The notes below the pieces were generated by a model. The model was not told the origin of the DNA. It saw only the letters and a list, made by a program, of their open reading frames with translations, and made no database searches. This document shows positions 1-9,679 of a stretch of DNA of 64,000 nt, in pieces (the stretch's first letter is position 1; each line of letters begins with the position of its first letter). Position numbers and translations under genes: made by a program. Source of the DNA: Diphasiastrum complanatum (taxonomy: Eukaryota > Streptophyta > Lycopodiopsida > Lycopodiales > Lycopodiaceae); the NCBI GenBank assembly GCA_029204225.1, contig CM055101.1, forward strand, positions 29,129,475 to 29,193,474. The letters run 5' to 3'.

Positions 1-177
1 TGATTCTTTTGCATCTTGGTGCAGGCTCTAAATGCATATCTCTCTTCTTTTGTTATCACAGGTATGAAAGTCTCACTCCAATATGCATTAAAGTTCTGTA
101 GTCGATTTTCTTTTCTACTTCATTTCAATATATTAGGGTTTATTGTAATGTATTGTATGTTTATGAATGTAGTAATT

Positions 178-1018
178 ATGTTGGGGTCAGGCAGTGGTGA
201 AAGCTCGGGAGATTATGTTAAAAATTTATATGAATCATTAACTCCTAAGCAAAAAGCAGAACTGCAAAGTATGCTTAGCCGAGATGAGGGCGGTCCCTCA
301 CAAGTGGCCACGGCTCCCGCCCTCATCGAAGAGTCATCCACAAATCCTTATTATGACTTGGATCCTCAAGGTAATATAATTGCCAACAGAAAAGGGAGGG
401 TGGTTTTGTACTGGCTCTATTATTTATGCCAACGCCATTTTGGCGACAAATTGTTTAGTAAATGGTCCGAACAACCTGCTGCAAATAAACAGCAGGTTAT
501 TGGTATCCTTCGTGACGAATTTCAACAAGAAGAAAAATTTGAGGAGAAGGAAATTCATAAGCATATGAGCTTATGGATTAGTTATCGTCGTGATATGGCA
601 TGACGAGCTTATAGGAACGGGCAATCCAAGCCCTCCTGGTGTTCAAGAAGTTATTGGAACTGTGTAAAAGTTGATGAACGAACACCAGATAGATACAAGA
701 TGCAAAAAGATGTCGTGACCGCTATGATGCATGCAATAGGCAATCCTAGGTTGGTCTCGAGCACAAAGGCGGGATTGCAAGCAAGCATGGTAAGTAAACC
801 TACACTACTCTTATAGTTTATCTTTGATTTCATATGCTTTTATTATTTAATATGCATTATGACTAGCTGCGCCCTAAATTAATCTCAACTTAAATTGAAT
901 GCATGGATAGTTGGCGGACTATGGACGTCTGCCAGCTAAGGAGGAGTACGAATTTGCCTTTAGGGAATCATACGACGCATTAGTCGACAAACTAAAGAGC
1001 GAGGGTCATCCTCCAAAT
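178..1018 (+). pseudogene. Ptta/En-Spm ORF1-like (Transposase_24-type) gene remnant
   Basis: The open frame is clearest from the ATG at 178. It contains a leucine/lysine-rich stretch (LYESLTPKQKAEL) and then a YYDLDP...GNVxxxxxxxL region typical of the accessory ORF1 of plant Ptta/En-Spm (CACTA) transposons. An in-frame TGA sits at 601-603; the same frame then continues to ATG at 787-789, followed by a good donor (GTAAGT at 790). The acceptor ends at 910 and a second exon 911-1018 is exactly 36 codons (LADYGRLPAKEEY...), followed by another GTAAGT donor at 1019. The gene at 37150-38290 has the same domain order and an identically sized 36-codon exon, which supports both models. The protein is thought to act with the TNP2 transposase at element ends. 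No transposase or terminal repeat is visible nearby, so this is an orphaned fragment. The open frame upstream of 178 (from about 16) is hydrophobic and probably intronic. Confidence 0.55.
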
Positions 1019-1691
1019 GTAAGTGCTAGTTTTTGTATTCATACTAATGTGGTTTGTATTCCGATGTTAGTATTATTTAATTTAATACGATCAAGCATTA
1101 AATAGTAATGTAGTTTGTTTGTTTGTTTTCATGCAAACTGGACGTCACGATGACAATGAGTAGATTAGGTTTATAAGTTTTAGTTGATGTTAGATCTAGA
1201 AAGACTCATGCGACAATTAAAGCACCAATTTTGTAATACATTGGTTGATATTATGAAAATATTATTATTGCAAATGAATGTGCTATATTGCCATTGCTTT
1301 TATACGTGCAATGTTCTTCTTAAAAAAATTGCAATGTCGAATTTTGAGATGTGGATTGACGTAACAACCAACTAAGAATTCCAAACCATGTGCATCATAT
1401 ATAGAAATCTATGAAATTTATGATGTGGACAAAGCAATGCAATAGAGTATTGTCATTCATAATGAACATGAAATAATGCAATAAAACATAGAATGAAAAG
1501 TAATTTAAGAATGAAAAATACCTCATGCTTAGCTTGTTGTTTGATCCAAATGTTGAATGCAACTCAAAAATATTGTTTAAAAAACAATTCATGAACATCG
1601 CTTCTCCAAGAACCCAACTCCAAGAACAGCTCGATAAAAATGCGTGCGCTATTTTTTATGCGTTTTTTATTTTTATTTTTACCTAATTATA
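1019..1691. other. AT-rich stretch without recognised gene
   Basis: It begins with the intron donor of the preceding gene remnant. I see no conserved domain, LTR end, simple repeat or convincing exon in the rest. Short open frames on both strands are low-complexity and hydrophobic, and look like chance. Confidence 0.5.
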
Positions 1692-1877
1692 AGAGACGTC
1701 GCAAGGTAAGAAAATTCAACTAATTGAAGGGAAGCACATGATTCCGGAATTGTGGCACACACAATACAAACAAGTGCACAAAAATTAAAAGCTCAACAGG
1801 CAAGAACTTCTTTCTTGCTATCAACCCCAACAATGGAGTTTGCCCCACACTGTTGTACTCACTCGTTTTGGTCACTC
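1692..1877. repeat. Paralogous segment, left half, split by Copia-1
   Basis: This 186-bp stretch matches 41481-41666 at roughly 91% by eye. The homology resumes after the Copia-1 insertion at 8303 (shared CCTGCTATTGCTGTTGC) and fades near 8329. In the second copy it lies upstream of a TPD1-like coding remnant, on the minus strand, so it is probably 5' flanking or untranslated sequence of that gene. Most differences are transitions. The two copies together show the site before and after insertion. Confidence 0.8.
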
Positions 1878-2532
1878 TGTGAAAATTGTCAACATTTCCT
1901 AGCTAGTTTGAGGCCTAAATTGGCTAAAATTGTAAATAGTTTTGGTTCTGGAGTTTTGCACGTGTGAACCAGGCCACAATGTTTTTATTTACTGTATTTT
2001 TTCAGTATGATGAAGTGTCAAACTTCATACCCTTCAAAATGAGACCATTTTGATGTATTTTGGTCATATAAGCCATTTTTAGCTATTTTTCCTATATAGG
2101 GAATATCTAGGGTCAAGTACCTTCTAGAGAGAGGAGAGAGAGTCATCTTCCTCATCCATAAATAGTAGGGAAGTCGTGGAGAACAGGTTGGAGAAACCTT
2201 TTGTATGCTTCATTGAGATCAATAGATCATTGTCATTGTTTCTTCCTCCATTGAGAGCATTGTTGTGTGTATTGTCTTCAAGCTATTGTGTATGATCTTA
2301 GGTGCTTTCCAAAAGTGATAGGCTGATGTATTATGGACTGTATAATGCTATTTTGGGCCGCACTTGATGTTTATAGAAGTTTCCATTTGTGATAAATGCT
2401 TTTTGATCAAGTTCTTTGCATTATAGGTAGCATAGAATGTGTTGCCAATTCCTAGCTTATGTAGTTTGGAGTTCAAGCATTCAAGCCAATGATCTTGGAG
2501 TTTAGATCCACTTAGGATCTGTATTTTTCACA
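1878..2532 (+). repeat. Copia-1 5' LTR
   Basis: 655 bp from TGTGAAAATTGTC to TTTTTCACA. A TATATA core lies at 2093-2098 and a CACGTGTGAA box at 1959-1968. It differs from the 3' LTR at only six bases, for example C/T at 2030 and G/A at 2127. It should hold the element promoter and the start of the genomic RNA. Confidence 0.95.
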
Positions 2533-2544
2533 TGGTATCAGAGC
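2533..2544 (+). promoter_or_regulatory. Copia-1 primer-binding site (initiator tRNA-Met)
   Basis: TGGTATCAGAGC immediately follows the CA end of the 5' LTR. It is complementary to the 3' end of plant initiator tRNA-Met, the usual primer for first-strand synthesis in Copia elements. Confidence 0.95.
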
Positions 2545-3704
2545 TGGTTGGCTTCTATTTACAGTAAGTATTCCATTTTTGGTGATATTTGGATGTTTGA
2601 TCAAGTTCTAGCATGATTTTGCATTGCTTTGTTGATCAAATCTTACTAACCTTTGTTTTGTGAGTTGAACTTGTGGATCAAAAGCATATTTCAGGTCTAT
2701 TGAAGATCAGAGGCTGAAAAGAAACTATTTTGGATCAGATCATAACACCTAATCATTTGTGATTGTGAGGCTTGTGCATATTCAATACTAACAATGTTCT
2801 TTTCAATCCTATTGTTGACAATCTCCATTCTTGGATGAACACTCTCCTTAAGTGGATGAAACTTCTCCTTAAGTGGATGACAAATGCTCTTTTGAGTGAG
2901 TTGTAATTCTCCTAAAGGCTGAGCAAAGCTCCCATTTGGATGAAAGATCCCCTTTTTTGGGTGAACATATTGTAAGCTCCATTGTGAAGAGCATATTGTA
3001 AAGATTGTCATCAATTTTGGCATAAATTTTGGTGTACTTTGTTGAGCATGTAAGTAACTCTCCTTATGTAATTTGATTGGAGCATTTGCTGGAAGGTGTT
3101 AACCATTATGCAAGTGTGTTTTCAGGTTCTTAACAGGTTGAGGAACATTCTCATGTGAAGTGATCTTAGATCTAAATCTAAACACCAAGATTTGACAAGA
3201 TAGTGAAGCTAGTCTTGTGATTCACTAAGTGTGCTCATTCATTCACCTCTAAATCTTGTATTTATCACTTGCTGGAGTTTATAAACTTTTAGAAGTGTGG
3301 TTTACATGTGGTTTTACAGGTTGAATCAATATCTTAGTGTGTTGATCATATGTTGATCAAGTTTGTTCATTACTAGGTAATCTTGGCATCCTAGTTTTGG
3401 GTATTTTCTAAGAATGCAAGTAACTCTTCACACCATAACTTGATTTGGTCACTTGCTGGAAAGTTTGAGAGCTTAAGCAAGAGTGTGTTCAGGTTGGTTT
3501 GATTTTGTAATCCATTCTTAGTGTGTGCAAAGTGTTGCATGTGTTTCAATCTTCCTTTCTATGCTTGGAAACCATCTAGGTTCAAGATAGAAGTGTTTTA
3601 GGGTCCTAAATCTTCATAGATCTCTTTATCTATCATTTGTTGAGAGAAAAGTGAGTGCTAAGTGCTTTAGGACAGAACCTAAAAGTTGAAGAAACATTAG
3701 AATC
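2545..3704 (+). other. Copia-1 untranslated leader with diverged tandem repeats
   Basis: About 1.16 kb separate the primer site from the gag-pol start. There is no long frame. A diverged unit of the form GCAAGTAACTC...CTTGCTGGA...TTCAGGTT recurs near 3048-3146, in shorter form near 3265-3325, and near 3418-3500. Each copy ends in a CAGGTT that resembles a 3' splice site. The leader may be spliced, or may fold to serve packaging or dimerisation; both are inference. Confidence 0.6.
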
Positions 3705-6700
3705 ATGGCTTCCAATGGTGGGATCATGCTAGAGTCTAGTGAAAGGTTGAGTTCATCAAACTACTCTACTTGGAAAGTGAGGATGGAGTCCTTACTTGAG
3801 TTGAATGAACTCATGGACATAGTTGCAGAAATTGAAGAGAGACCTCTCACACTTCAAGAGCAACAAAGGTTTGATAAGAAGGCCAAAAGGGCTCTTCATA
3901 TCATTAAAATGAATGTTACAAATGAACTTCTCAAGGAAGTTGGAAAGTGTCAAAGTGCAAGTGAGGCATGGAATGCCTTAAAGAAGCTCTTTGAATCAAA
4001 GTCCACATCTAGGGTATTGACCCTAAGGAGACAAATATTTTCTAGTAGGCAAAGAGAGGGTGAAAGTGCTCATGCATTTATCTTGAGAGTTAAGTCCCTA
4101 AGTGATGATTTAGCATGCATTGATGAGAACATAAAAGATGGTGAAATAGTCCAAGTTATGTTGAATGGTTTGCTAAATGAACATGCTAACCTTGTGCAAA
4201 GTTTTGCCATTCAAAGAGTCTTGCCAAGTGTGGTTGACTTGCAAGAAATCTTATTGGCTGAAGAACATAGGTTGCAATCAAAGCTTGATGGTGCATCCTT
4301 GCAAGGTGGAGGTGAAGAGGCTTTCTTCACAAAAGGCAAATTCAAGGGCAAAGGTAAAGGCAAAGGGAAATGGTCCAAAGGTGGTAACTTTGATCATGAT
4401 GATCACTCTTCCTCTTCCTCTTCTACTAAGAACAATAAGTCAAAGTTCAAGTGCTTTTATTGTGGGATAAAAGGTCATTTTGCAAATGAATGTTATAAGA
4501 AGAAAAGAGAGCAAGGAGAGAGGCAAAGAAATCTTACAATAGATGAGGAAAAACATAACACATGTGAATCACTTGTTATGACTTCAAGTTTGTTAGCCAA
4601 CATAGATGATAATGATCCTTGGTGGATTGATAGTGGAGCCTCATCTCACATGACAAGACATAAGGAATACTTTACATCCTTATTGTCTTATGAGGGAGAA
4701 GGTAACATCATCTACACTGCAAATGATGGTCAATGTGACATCAAAGGCATAGGCACTATTCCTATTTCCCTTTCAACAAATAGGAAAGCAAATCTTGAAA
4801 ATGTTTTGTACATTCCTTCAATCACTAAGAATTTGCTTAGTGTAAGTCAAATGATTGACAAAGGACTTGATGTGGAGTTCATTGGAGATGCATGTTTGAT
4901 AAGTAAATGTGGATCCTTGATTGCTCAAGGTAGGAGGCATGGTAAACTTTTCAAGCTTGATGCATGTGTGATCTCTAATCATGAAGGATGTATGGCTAGG
5001 GAGCAATTGACAAACCAAGAAGTTTGGCACAAGAGGTTGGGCCATCCCAACTTCAAATCTTTGGAGGTAATGGCAAAGAAAGAGCTTGTTCTTGGTCTCC
5101 CTAAAAGTCTTGTTGCAAACAATAGTGTTTGTGAACATTGTGCCTTGTCCAAATCTCATAGACTTGCTTATTCTAGATCTACTTCTAGATCTAAAGAAGC
5201 TTTTCAACTTGTGCATTCTGATATTCATTCTTCTAGTACAACTAGCAATGGTGGGGCAAAGATGTATGCAACTTTCATTGATGACTTTAGTAGGTATACT
5301 TGGATCTATCTTCTTAAAAGTAAGGATGAAGTGTTTGCTGCATTTGTCAAGTTCAAGAATGAAATGGAAAACCAATTCAATACAAAGATCAAATGCTTAA
5401 GATCTGATAATGGAGGGGAATACACCTCAAATAGGTTCAAAGACTTTTGTATAGCACATGGGATTAAGAGGGAGATGTCTAGTCCTAGGACTCCACAACA
5501 GAATGGAGTGGCCGAGAGGAAGAATAGAACCCTTTGTGAATGTGCCAAGGCAATGAGACTACATGCTAATCTTGCTAAGTATTTTTGGGGGGAAGCTTTA
5601 GCATGTGCTAACTATCTATGTAATAGATGGACAAGTGCTTCCTTGGATGGTAAAACTCCTCATGAGGTTCTTTATGGTAGAAGGCCGAGTGTCAAGCATT
5701 GTAGGATCTTTGGATGTACATGTTTTGTCAATATCACACTTGATGATAGAACTAAAGAAGATCCTTCATCAAAGAAGGGTGTGTTTGTTGGCTATAGTGA
5801 AGTAAGCAAGGCTTACAAAGTGTACATTCCTTCTACAAAGAAAGTTGTCATAAGTAGGGATGTCATCTTTCATGAAGAGAATGTTTCCAATGTTGTTGAT
5901 GTTGATGTGCCTACTAATCATCATGATGTGCAAGATGTCTTGGATGAAGATGGAGATGCCACTCCAAAGCAAACTTCAAGGAAGACTCAAAGGCAAAGGG
6001 CTAAGCCATCAAGGCTAACCTATGATGAAAAAGGAAAGCAAGTGGTGGACAACTCTAACCTTGCTTTTCTTACCTCTTTTGATGAACCAACTTGTGTAGG
6101 TGAAGCAATTCAAAAGAAGGAATGGATCCAAGCCATGGATCATGAGCATCAAGCACTCATCAAAAGCAACACATGGAGGTTGGTAAAGCTTCCAAAGGAC
6201 AAGAAAACAATTGGTTGTAAGTGGATCTTCAAGATCAAGACAAATCAAGATGGATCAATCAACAAGTACAAGGCAAGGTTGGTGGCAAAGGGGTATGCTC
6301 AAGAATATGGTATTGACTATGATGAGACCTTTGCACCCGTGGCAAAGATGGTAACTATTCGAATCCTAATCTCTCTTGCAACTCTTTATGATTGGGATAT
6401 GTGGCAAATGGATGTTACTAATGCCTTCTTGAATGGTGATCTTGAAGAAGATATTTACATGGAGCAACCCGAGGGCTATGTTTCACATGATGAGCCTAAT
6501 CATGTGTGCTATCTCCAAAAGAGTTTGTATGGGCTAAAGCAAGCACCAAGGAGTTGGTATGCTAAGCTCAATTCCTTCTTACTTTCTCAAAACTTTGTTA
6601 TGAGTGAGTATGATCATTCTCTCTACTTTAGATTGAATGAAAATGATATCACTTTACTTTTGATCTATGTTGATGACATTATCTTAAGTGGTGGTAACAA

Positions 6701-7652
6701 TCTAGATATAGATGAAATCAAGATGGCACTCAAAAGAGAGTTTGAAATTCAAGGTCTTGGTAAACTTCATTATATCTTAGGAATAGAGATTATTAGAACT
6801 TCTAAATCTACATTCATATGTCAAGAAAAGTATGTTAACTCTATTCTAAAAAGGTTTCATATGGAAGATTGTAAAGTTGTTTCTACTCCTATGGAATCAA
6901 ATGTAAAGCTAACTACAAGAAGTAATGAAAGATCCTTCAAGGACATTACTCTCTATAGAAAGCTAATAGGATCTCTTATATGGTTAACCATCACAAGACC
7001 TGATCTAAGCTTTGTGGTTGGTAAACTAAGTCAATTTATGCAAGATCCTAGTGAGGCTCATTGGAAGCTAGGAAAGAGAGTACTTAGATACATCTCGGGA
7101 TCTAGAGATTTTGGCATCTTGTATGGAGGTACTACACCTAACCTTTGTGGATTTTCAGATTCAGATTTTGCAGGTGATCAAATGGATAGGAAGTCAACAA
7201 GTGCCTTTGCAATCTATCTTGGAGATGGAGTGGTCTCATGGCTATCAAAGAAGCAACCAACTATCTCTCTATCTTCCACCGAAGCCGAGTACAAGGCATT
7301 AACAACATGCACCAAGGAGATTCTTTGGATCAAGAGGATGTTATTGGATCTTCACTTGCTGGAACCAGAGAAGACTCCAATCATACTTTGTGATAACCTT
7401 TCAGCCCAAAGCTTGGCAAGCAATCCTGTTTTTCATGCAAGGAGCAAGCACATTGAGATTGCTCACCATTTTGTGAGAGATCAAGTCATTGCCAAAGAGG
7501 TGGAGCTTCAACATGTCTCTTCAAAGGAGTGTGTGGCTGATATCTTCACCAAACCATTGGGAAAGGACCTATATTTAATGCATAGATCTAATCTTGGAAT
7601 GTGCTCAAAGACTATGTTGAAACTAGCATCCAATGTTGAAGAGGGAGTGTGA
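3705..7652 (+). CDS. Copia-1 gag-pol polyprotein, 1315 aa, intact
   Basis: The single frame encodes all Copia proteins in canonical order. Gag (UBN2-type) occupies roughly residues 15-200, followed by a Lys/Gly-rich tract and a CCHC zinc knuckle CFYCGIKGHFANEC starting at residue 250. The aspartic protease has WIDSGASSHM with catalytic Asp at 309. A GAG-pre-integrase segment has WHKRLGHPN. The integrase catalytic triad is Asp506, Asp568 and Glu604, and the last spacing of 35 residues is exactly the D,D-35-E pattern. Reverse transcriptase carries YVDDI with Asp990 and Asp991, and RNase H ends the protein with SKHIEIAHHF and ADIFTKPL. The protein reverse-transcribes and integrates the element from cytoplasmic particles. 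The ATG at 3705 is the first good start after the leader, and the TGA at 7650-7652 overlaps the first bases of the 3' LTR. I see no missing catalytic residue. Confidence 0.97.
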   Translation: MASNGGIMLESSERLSSSNYSTWKVRMESLLELNELMDIVAEIEERPLTLQEQQRFDKKAKRALHIIKMNVTNELLKEVGKCQSASEAWNALKKLFESKSTSRVLTLRRQIFSSRQREGESAHAFILRVKSLSDDLACIDENIKDGEIVQVMLNGLLNEHANLVQSFAIQRVLPSVVDLQEILLAEEHRLQSKLDGASLQGGGEEAFFTKGKFKGKGKGKGKWSKGGNFDHDDHSSSSSSTKNNKSKFKCFYCGIKGHFANECYKKKREQGERQRNLTIDEEKHNTCESLVMTSSLLANIDDNDPWWIDSGASSHMTRHKEYFTSLLSYEGEGNIIYTANDGQCDIKGIGTIPISLSTNRKANLENVLYIPSITKNLLSVSQMIDKGLDVEFIGDACLISKCGSLIAQGRRHGKLFKLDACVISNHEGCMAREQLTNQEVWHKRLGHPNFKSLEVMAKKELVLGLPKSLVANNSVCEHCALSKSHRLAYSRSTSRSKEAFQLVHSDIHSSSTTSNGGAKMYATFIDDFSRYTWIYLLKSKDEVFAAFVKFKNEMENQFNTKIKCLRSDNGGEYTSNRFKDFCIAHGIKREMSSPRTPQQNGVAERKNRTLCECAKAMRLHANLAKYFWGEALACANYLCNRWTSASLDGKTPHEVLYGRRPSVKHCRIFGCTCFVNITLDDRTKEDPSSKKGVFVGYSEVSKAYKVYIPSTKKVVISRDVIFHEENVSNVVDVDVPTNHHDVQDVLDEDGDATPKQTSRKTQRQRAKPSRLTYDEKGKQVVDNSNLAFLTSFDEPTCVGEAIQKKEWIQAMDHEHQALIKSNTWRLVKLPKDKKTIGCKWIFKIKTNQDGSINKYKARLVAKGYAQEYGIDYDETFAPVAKMVTIRILISLATLYDWDMWQMDVTNAFLNGDLEEDIYMEQPEGYVSHDEPNHVCYLQKSLYGLKQAPRSWYAKLNSFLLSQNFVMSEYDHSLYFRLNENDITLLLIYVDDIILSGGNNLDIDEIKMALKREFEIQGLGKLHYILGIEIIRTSKSTFICQEKYVNSILKRFHMEDCKVVSTPMESNVKLTTRSNERSFKDITLYRKLIGSLIWLTITRPDLSFVVGKLSQFMQDPSEAHWKLGKRVLRYISGSRDFGILYGGTTPNLCGFSDSDFAGDQMDRKSTSAFAIYLGDGVVSWLSKKQPTISLSSTEAEYKALTTCTKEILWIKRMLLDLHLLEPEKTPIILCDNLSAQSLASNPVFHARSKHIEIAHHFVRDQVIAKEVELQHVSSKECVADIFTKPLGKDLYLMHRSNLGMCSKTMLKLASNVEEGV

Positions 7653-8302
7653 AAATTGTCAACATTTCCTAGCTAGTTTGAGGCCTAAATTGGCTAAAAT
7701 TGTAAATAGTTTTGGTTCTGGAGTTTTGCACGTGTGAACCAGGCCACAATGTTTTTATTTACTGTATTTTTTCAGTATGATGAAGTGTCAAACTTCATAT
7801 CCTTCAAAATGAGACCATTTTGATGTATTTTGGTCATATAAGCCATTTTTAGCTATTTTTCCTATATAGGGAATATCTAGGGTCAAGTACCTTCTAAAGA
7901 GAGGAGAGAGAGTCATCTTCCTCATCCATAAATAGTAGGGAAGTCGTGGAGAACAGGTTGGAGAAACCTTTTGTATGCTTCATTGAGATCAATAGATCAT
8001 TGTCATTGTTTCTTCCTCCATTGAGAGCATTGTTGTGTGTATTGTCTTCAAGCTATTGTGTATGATCTTAGGTGCTTTCCAAAAGTGATAGGCTGATGTA
8101 TTATGGACTGTATAATGCTATTTTGGGCTGCACTTGATGTTTATGGAAGTTTCCATTTGTGATAAATGCTTTTTGATCAAGTTCTTTGCATTCTAGGTAG
8201 CATAGAATGTGTTGCCAATTCCTAGCTTATGTAGTTTGGAGTGCAAGCATTCAAGCCAATGATCTTGGAGTTTAGATCCACTTAGGATCTGTATTTTTCA
8301 CA
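7648..8302 (+). repeat. Copia-1 3' LTR
   Basis: 655 bp, same ends as the 5' LTR, six substitutions and no indels. It overlaps the gag-pol stop codon by five bases. The CACGTGTG box is at 7729-7736 and the TATATA core at 7863-7868. Confidence 0.95.
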
Positions 8303-8575
8303 CACTCCCTGCTATTGCTGTTGCTGCATGGTTCCACAAAAAAGCCCAAACGTTGTAGGGAGAGAGCATGTGGTGACATTCTGGAGTAGGATATAATCGT
8401 GTGGTTCGGGAATTTTGATTAGCACTCTATAATGTTGTCTCTGTTTTTCTCTTCACGTGTGTTTAGGGTTGGTGTGGGTGGGGGTGTGTGTGCGTGCGTG
8501 TGTTTGTGTGTGTTTGTGCATGTGTTTCATGCTACTGGTTTACGGTTTGTGTTATATATTAATTTATGTTTCATG

Positions 8576-8637
<62 letters not shown>

Positions 8638-8665
8638 ATACATCTAACATTTTCAACTTTTGCAG
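8303..8665. other. Flank of Copia-1: paralogous end, GT-rich tract, GA microsatellite, splice acceptor
   Basis: 8303-8329 is the right half of the split paralogous segment. 8455-8525 is GT-rich. 8579-8634 is an uninterrupted (GA)28 tract. The stretch ends with TTTTCAACTTTTGCAG at 8650-8665, a good plant 3' splice site leading into the open frame that follows. It therefore probably includes an intron of the SET-like gene remnant. Confidence 0.6.
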
Positions 8666-9679
8666 AAGAAGGAACATAAGTTGGTTTCAAGAAAAAGAGT
8701 TGCAAGAGAGATCGAGAATATTATTGATAGGATAAATCACATGAATATTGACTTTGAATCATCATGGGCCCTAGATGATGCTCTTGTTGATGATGACCCC
8801 TTGCATGATATAATTAGTTCATCAATGCCTTGTGATTCAATCCATGTCTCCAAATCTCTAGAACGTTCTTACCACCCAACCACACGTATCCTAGATGTTG
8901 CACATGAGTCCTCCACGATACTCCAGGTGGATTCCACAAACTTGACCACTCCTTTAAAAAAGAGAACACGTCTTGGATGTATTATGACTAGTTTGAAAGA
9001 TAATTGCATGTTACTATGCACTGTGAATGTGTCAAAAGACATTCTAGGTCCTGTGTCTGACCTTCCTCTTCCACCTAGCTTGCAACCATTAGTAAAAACT
9101 TTTATTAGAAGTAGATATTTGTGTGGGCCACTCCAATCACCATTACTATTAAATGGAACACCATCTACGTATTGGGGTTGAATGTACATGATCATGCCTA
9201 GTGAACACTTTCCTGAGGCTGGTTTGGGCCTTTTTGCATTGAGTAGTATTGAGGTCCCTTTAAATAGTGTTGTGACATTGATGCCAAATGCAGGACATCA
9301 ATACAATTGGGGTGATTGGCATGATTTGTGTCGTCACCAATGGAGGATGGAAGTATATGGCTTGAATTCAAATGCCTATTCTGTAGAGGAGCAACGCATG
9401 CAAGGAGGCAACATCTCAAGGGCAAATCGTACATACATTGATGGACGTCCAAATGTGCATGGAAACATTGCTGCATATATAAATAGTTCCATTGGCCACT
9501 CTCTATTGACGAATTGTGTTTTCATCAAACGGAATTTTGACATTTCGAAGGAAGGCTATTTGGTGTTTGCAGTCAGTGTGCATTCAATCGGACACCGTTT
9601 GACAAACGAATTGAAGCATCATAGTTCTAGTAGTAGGGCAACCTCAGAGCAAGAGGATAGGTCTGTCAGAACACTGTGA
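8666..9679 (+). pseudogene. SET-domain-like protein gene remnant
   Basis: One frame runs from the splice acceptor at 8665 to 9679, broken by a single in-frame TGA at 9179-9181. The first ~170 codons (KKEHKLVSRKRVAREIEN...) are not recognised. After the stop the frame reads like a SET methyltransferase core: GLGLFALSSIEV matches the GxGLxAxxxI opening, and YIDGRPNVHGNIAAYINSS followed by TNCVF matches the ID...GN.A.fINHS...NC signature. The segment after NC (GYLVFAVSVHSIG) aligns with the usual VxfAtrdI but lacks the following GEEL...Y, so the catalytic C-terminus is degraded. SET proteins methylate lysines, often on histones. Related C-terminal pieces lie on the opposite strand near 16.6 and 17.1 kb. 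The family call rests on motif pattern only; the fragment is not functional as it stands. Confidence 0.45.

Larger units (their letters stand above)
1873..8307 (+). mobile_element. Copia-1: complete young Ty1/Copia LTR retrotransposon with target duplication
   Basis: Two 655-bp LTRs (1878-2532 and 7648-8302) begin TGTG and end CA. They are flanked by the perfect 5-bp target duplication CACTC at 1873-1877 and 8303-8307. The 5' LTR is followed directly by TGGTATCAGAGC, the primer site complementary to the 3' end of initiator tRNA-Met that is standard for plant Copia elements. A purine-rich run (GAAGAGGGAG) abuts the 3' LTR. The internal region has one uninterrupted gag-pol frame. By direct comparison the LTRs differ at six positions (about 0.9%), which means a recent insertion. 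It is the only element here with all expected parts and could be autonomous. Its gag is close to that of the decayed Copia-F at 58-62 kb. Confidence 0.97.

Noticed and set aside
8463-8486. G-quadruplex in the GT-rich tract near 8465
   Set aside because: Only three runs of three or more G are present, so a stable three-layer quadruplex is not predicted.
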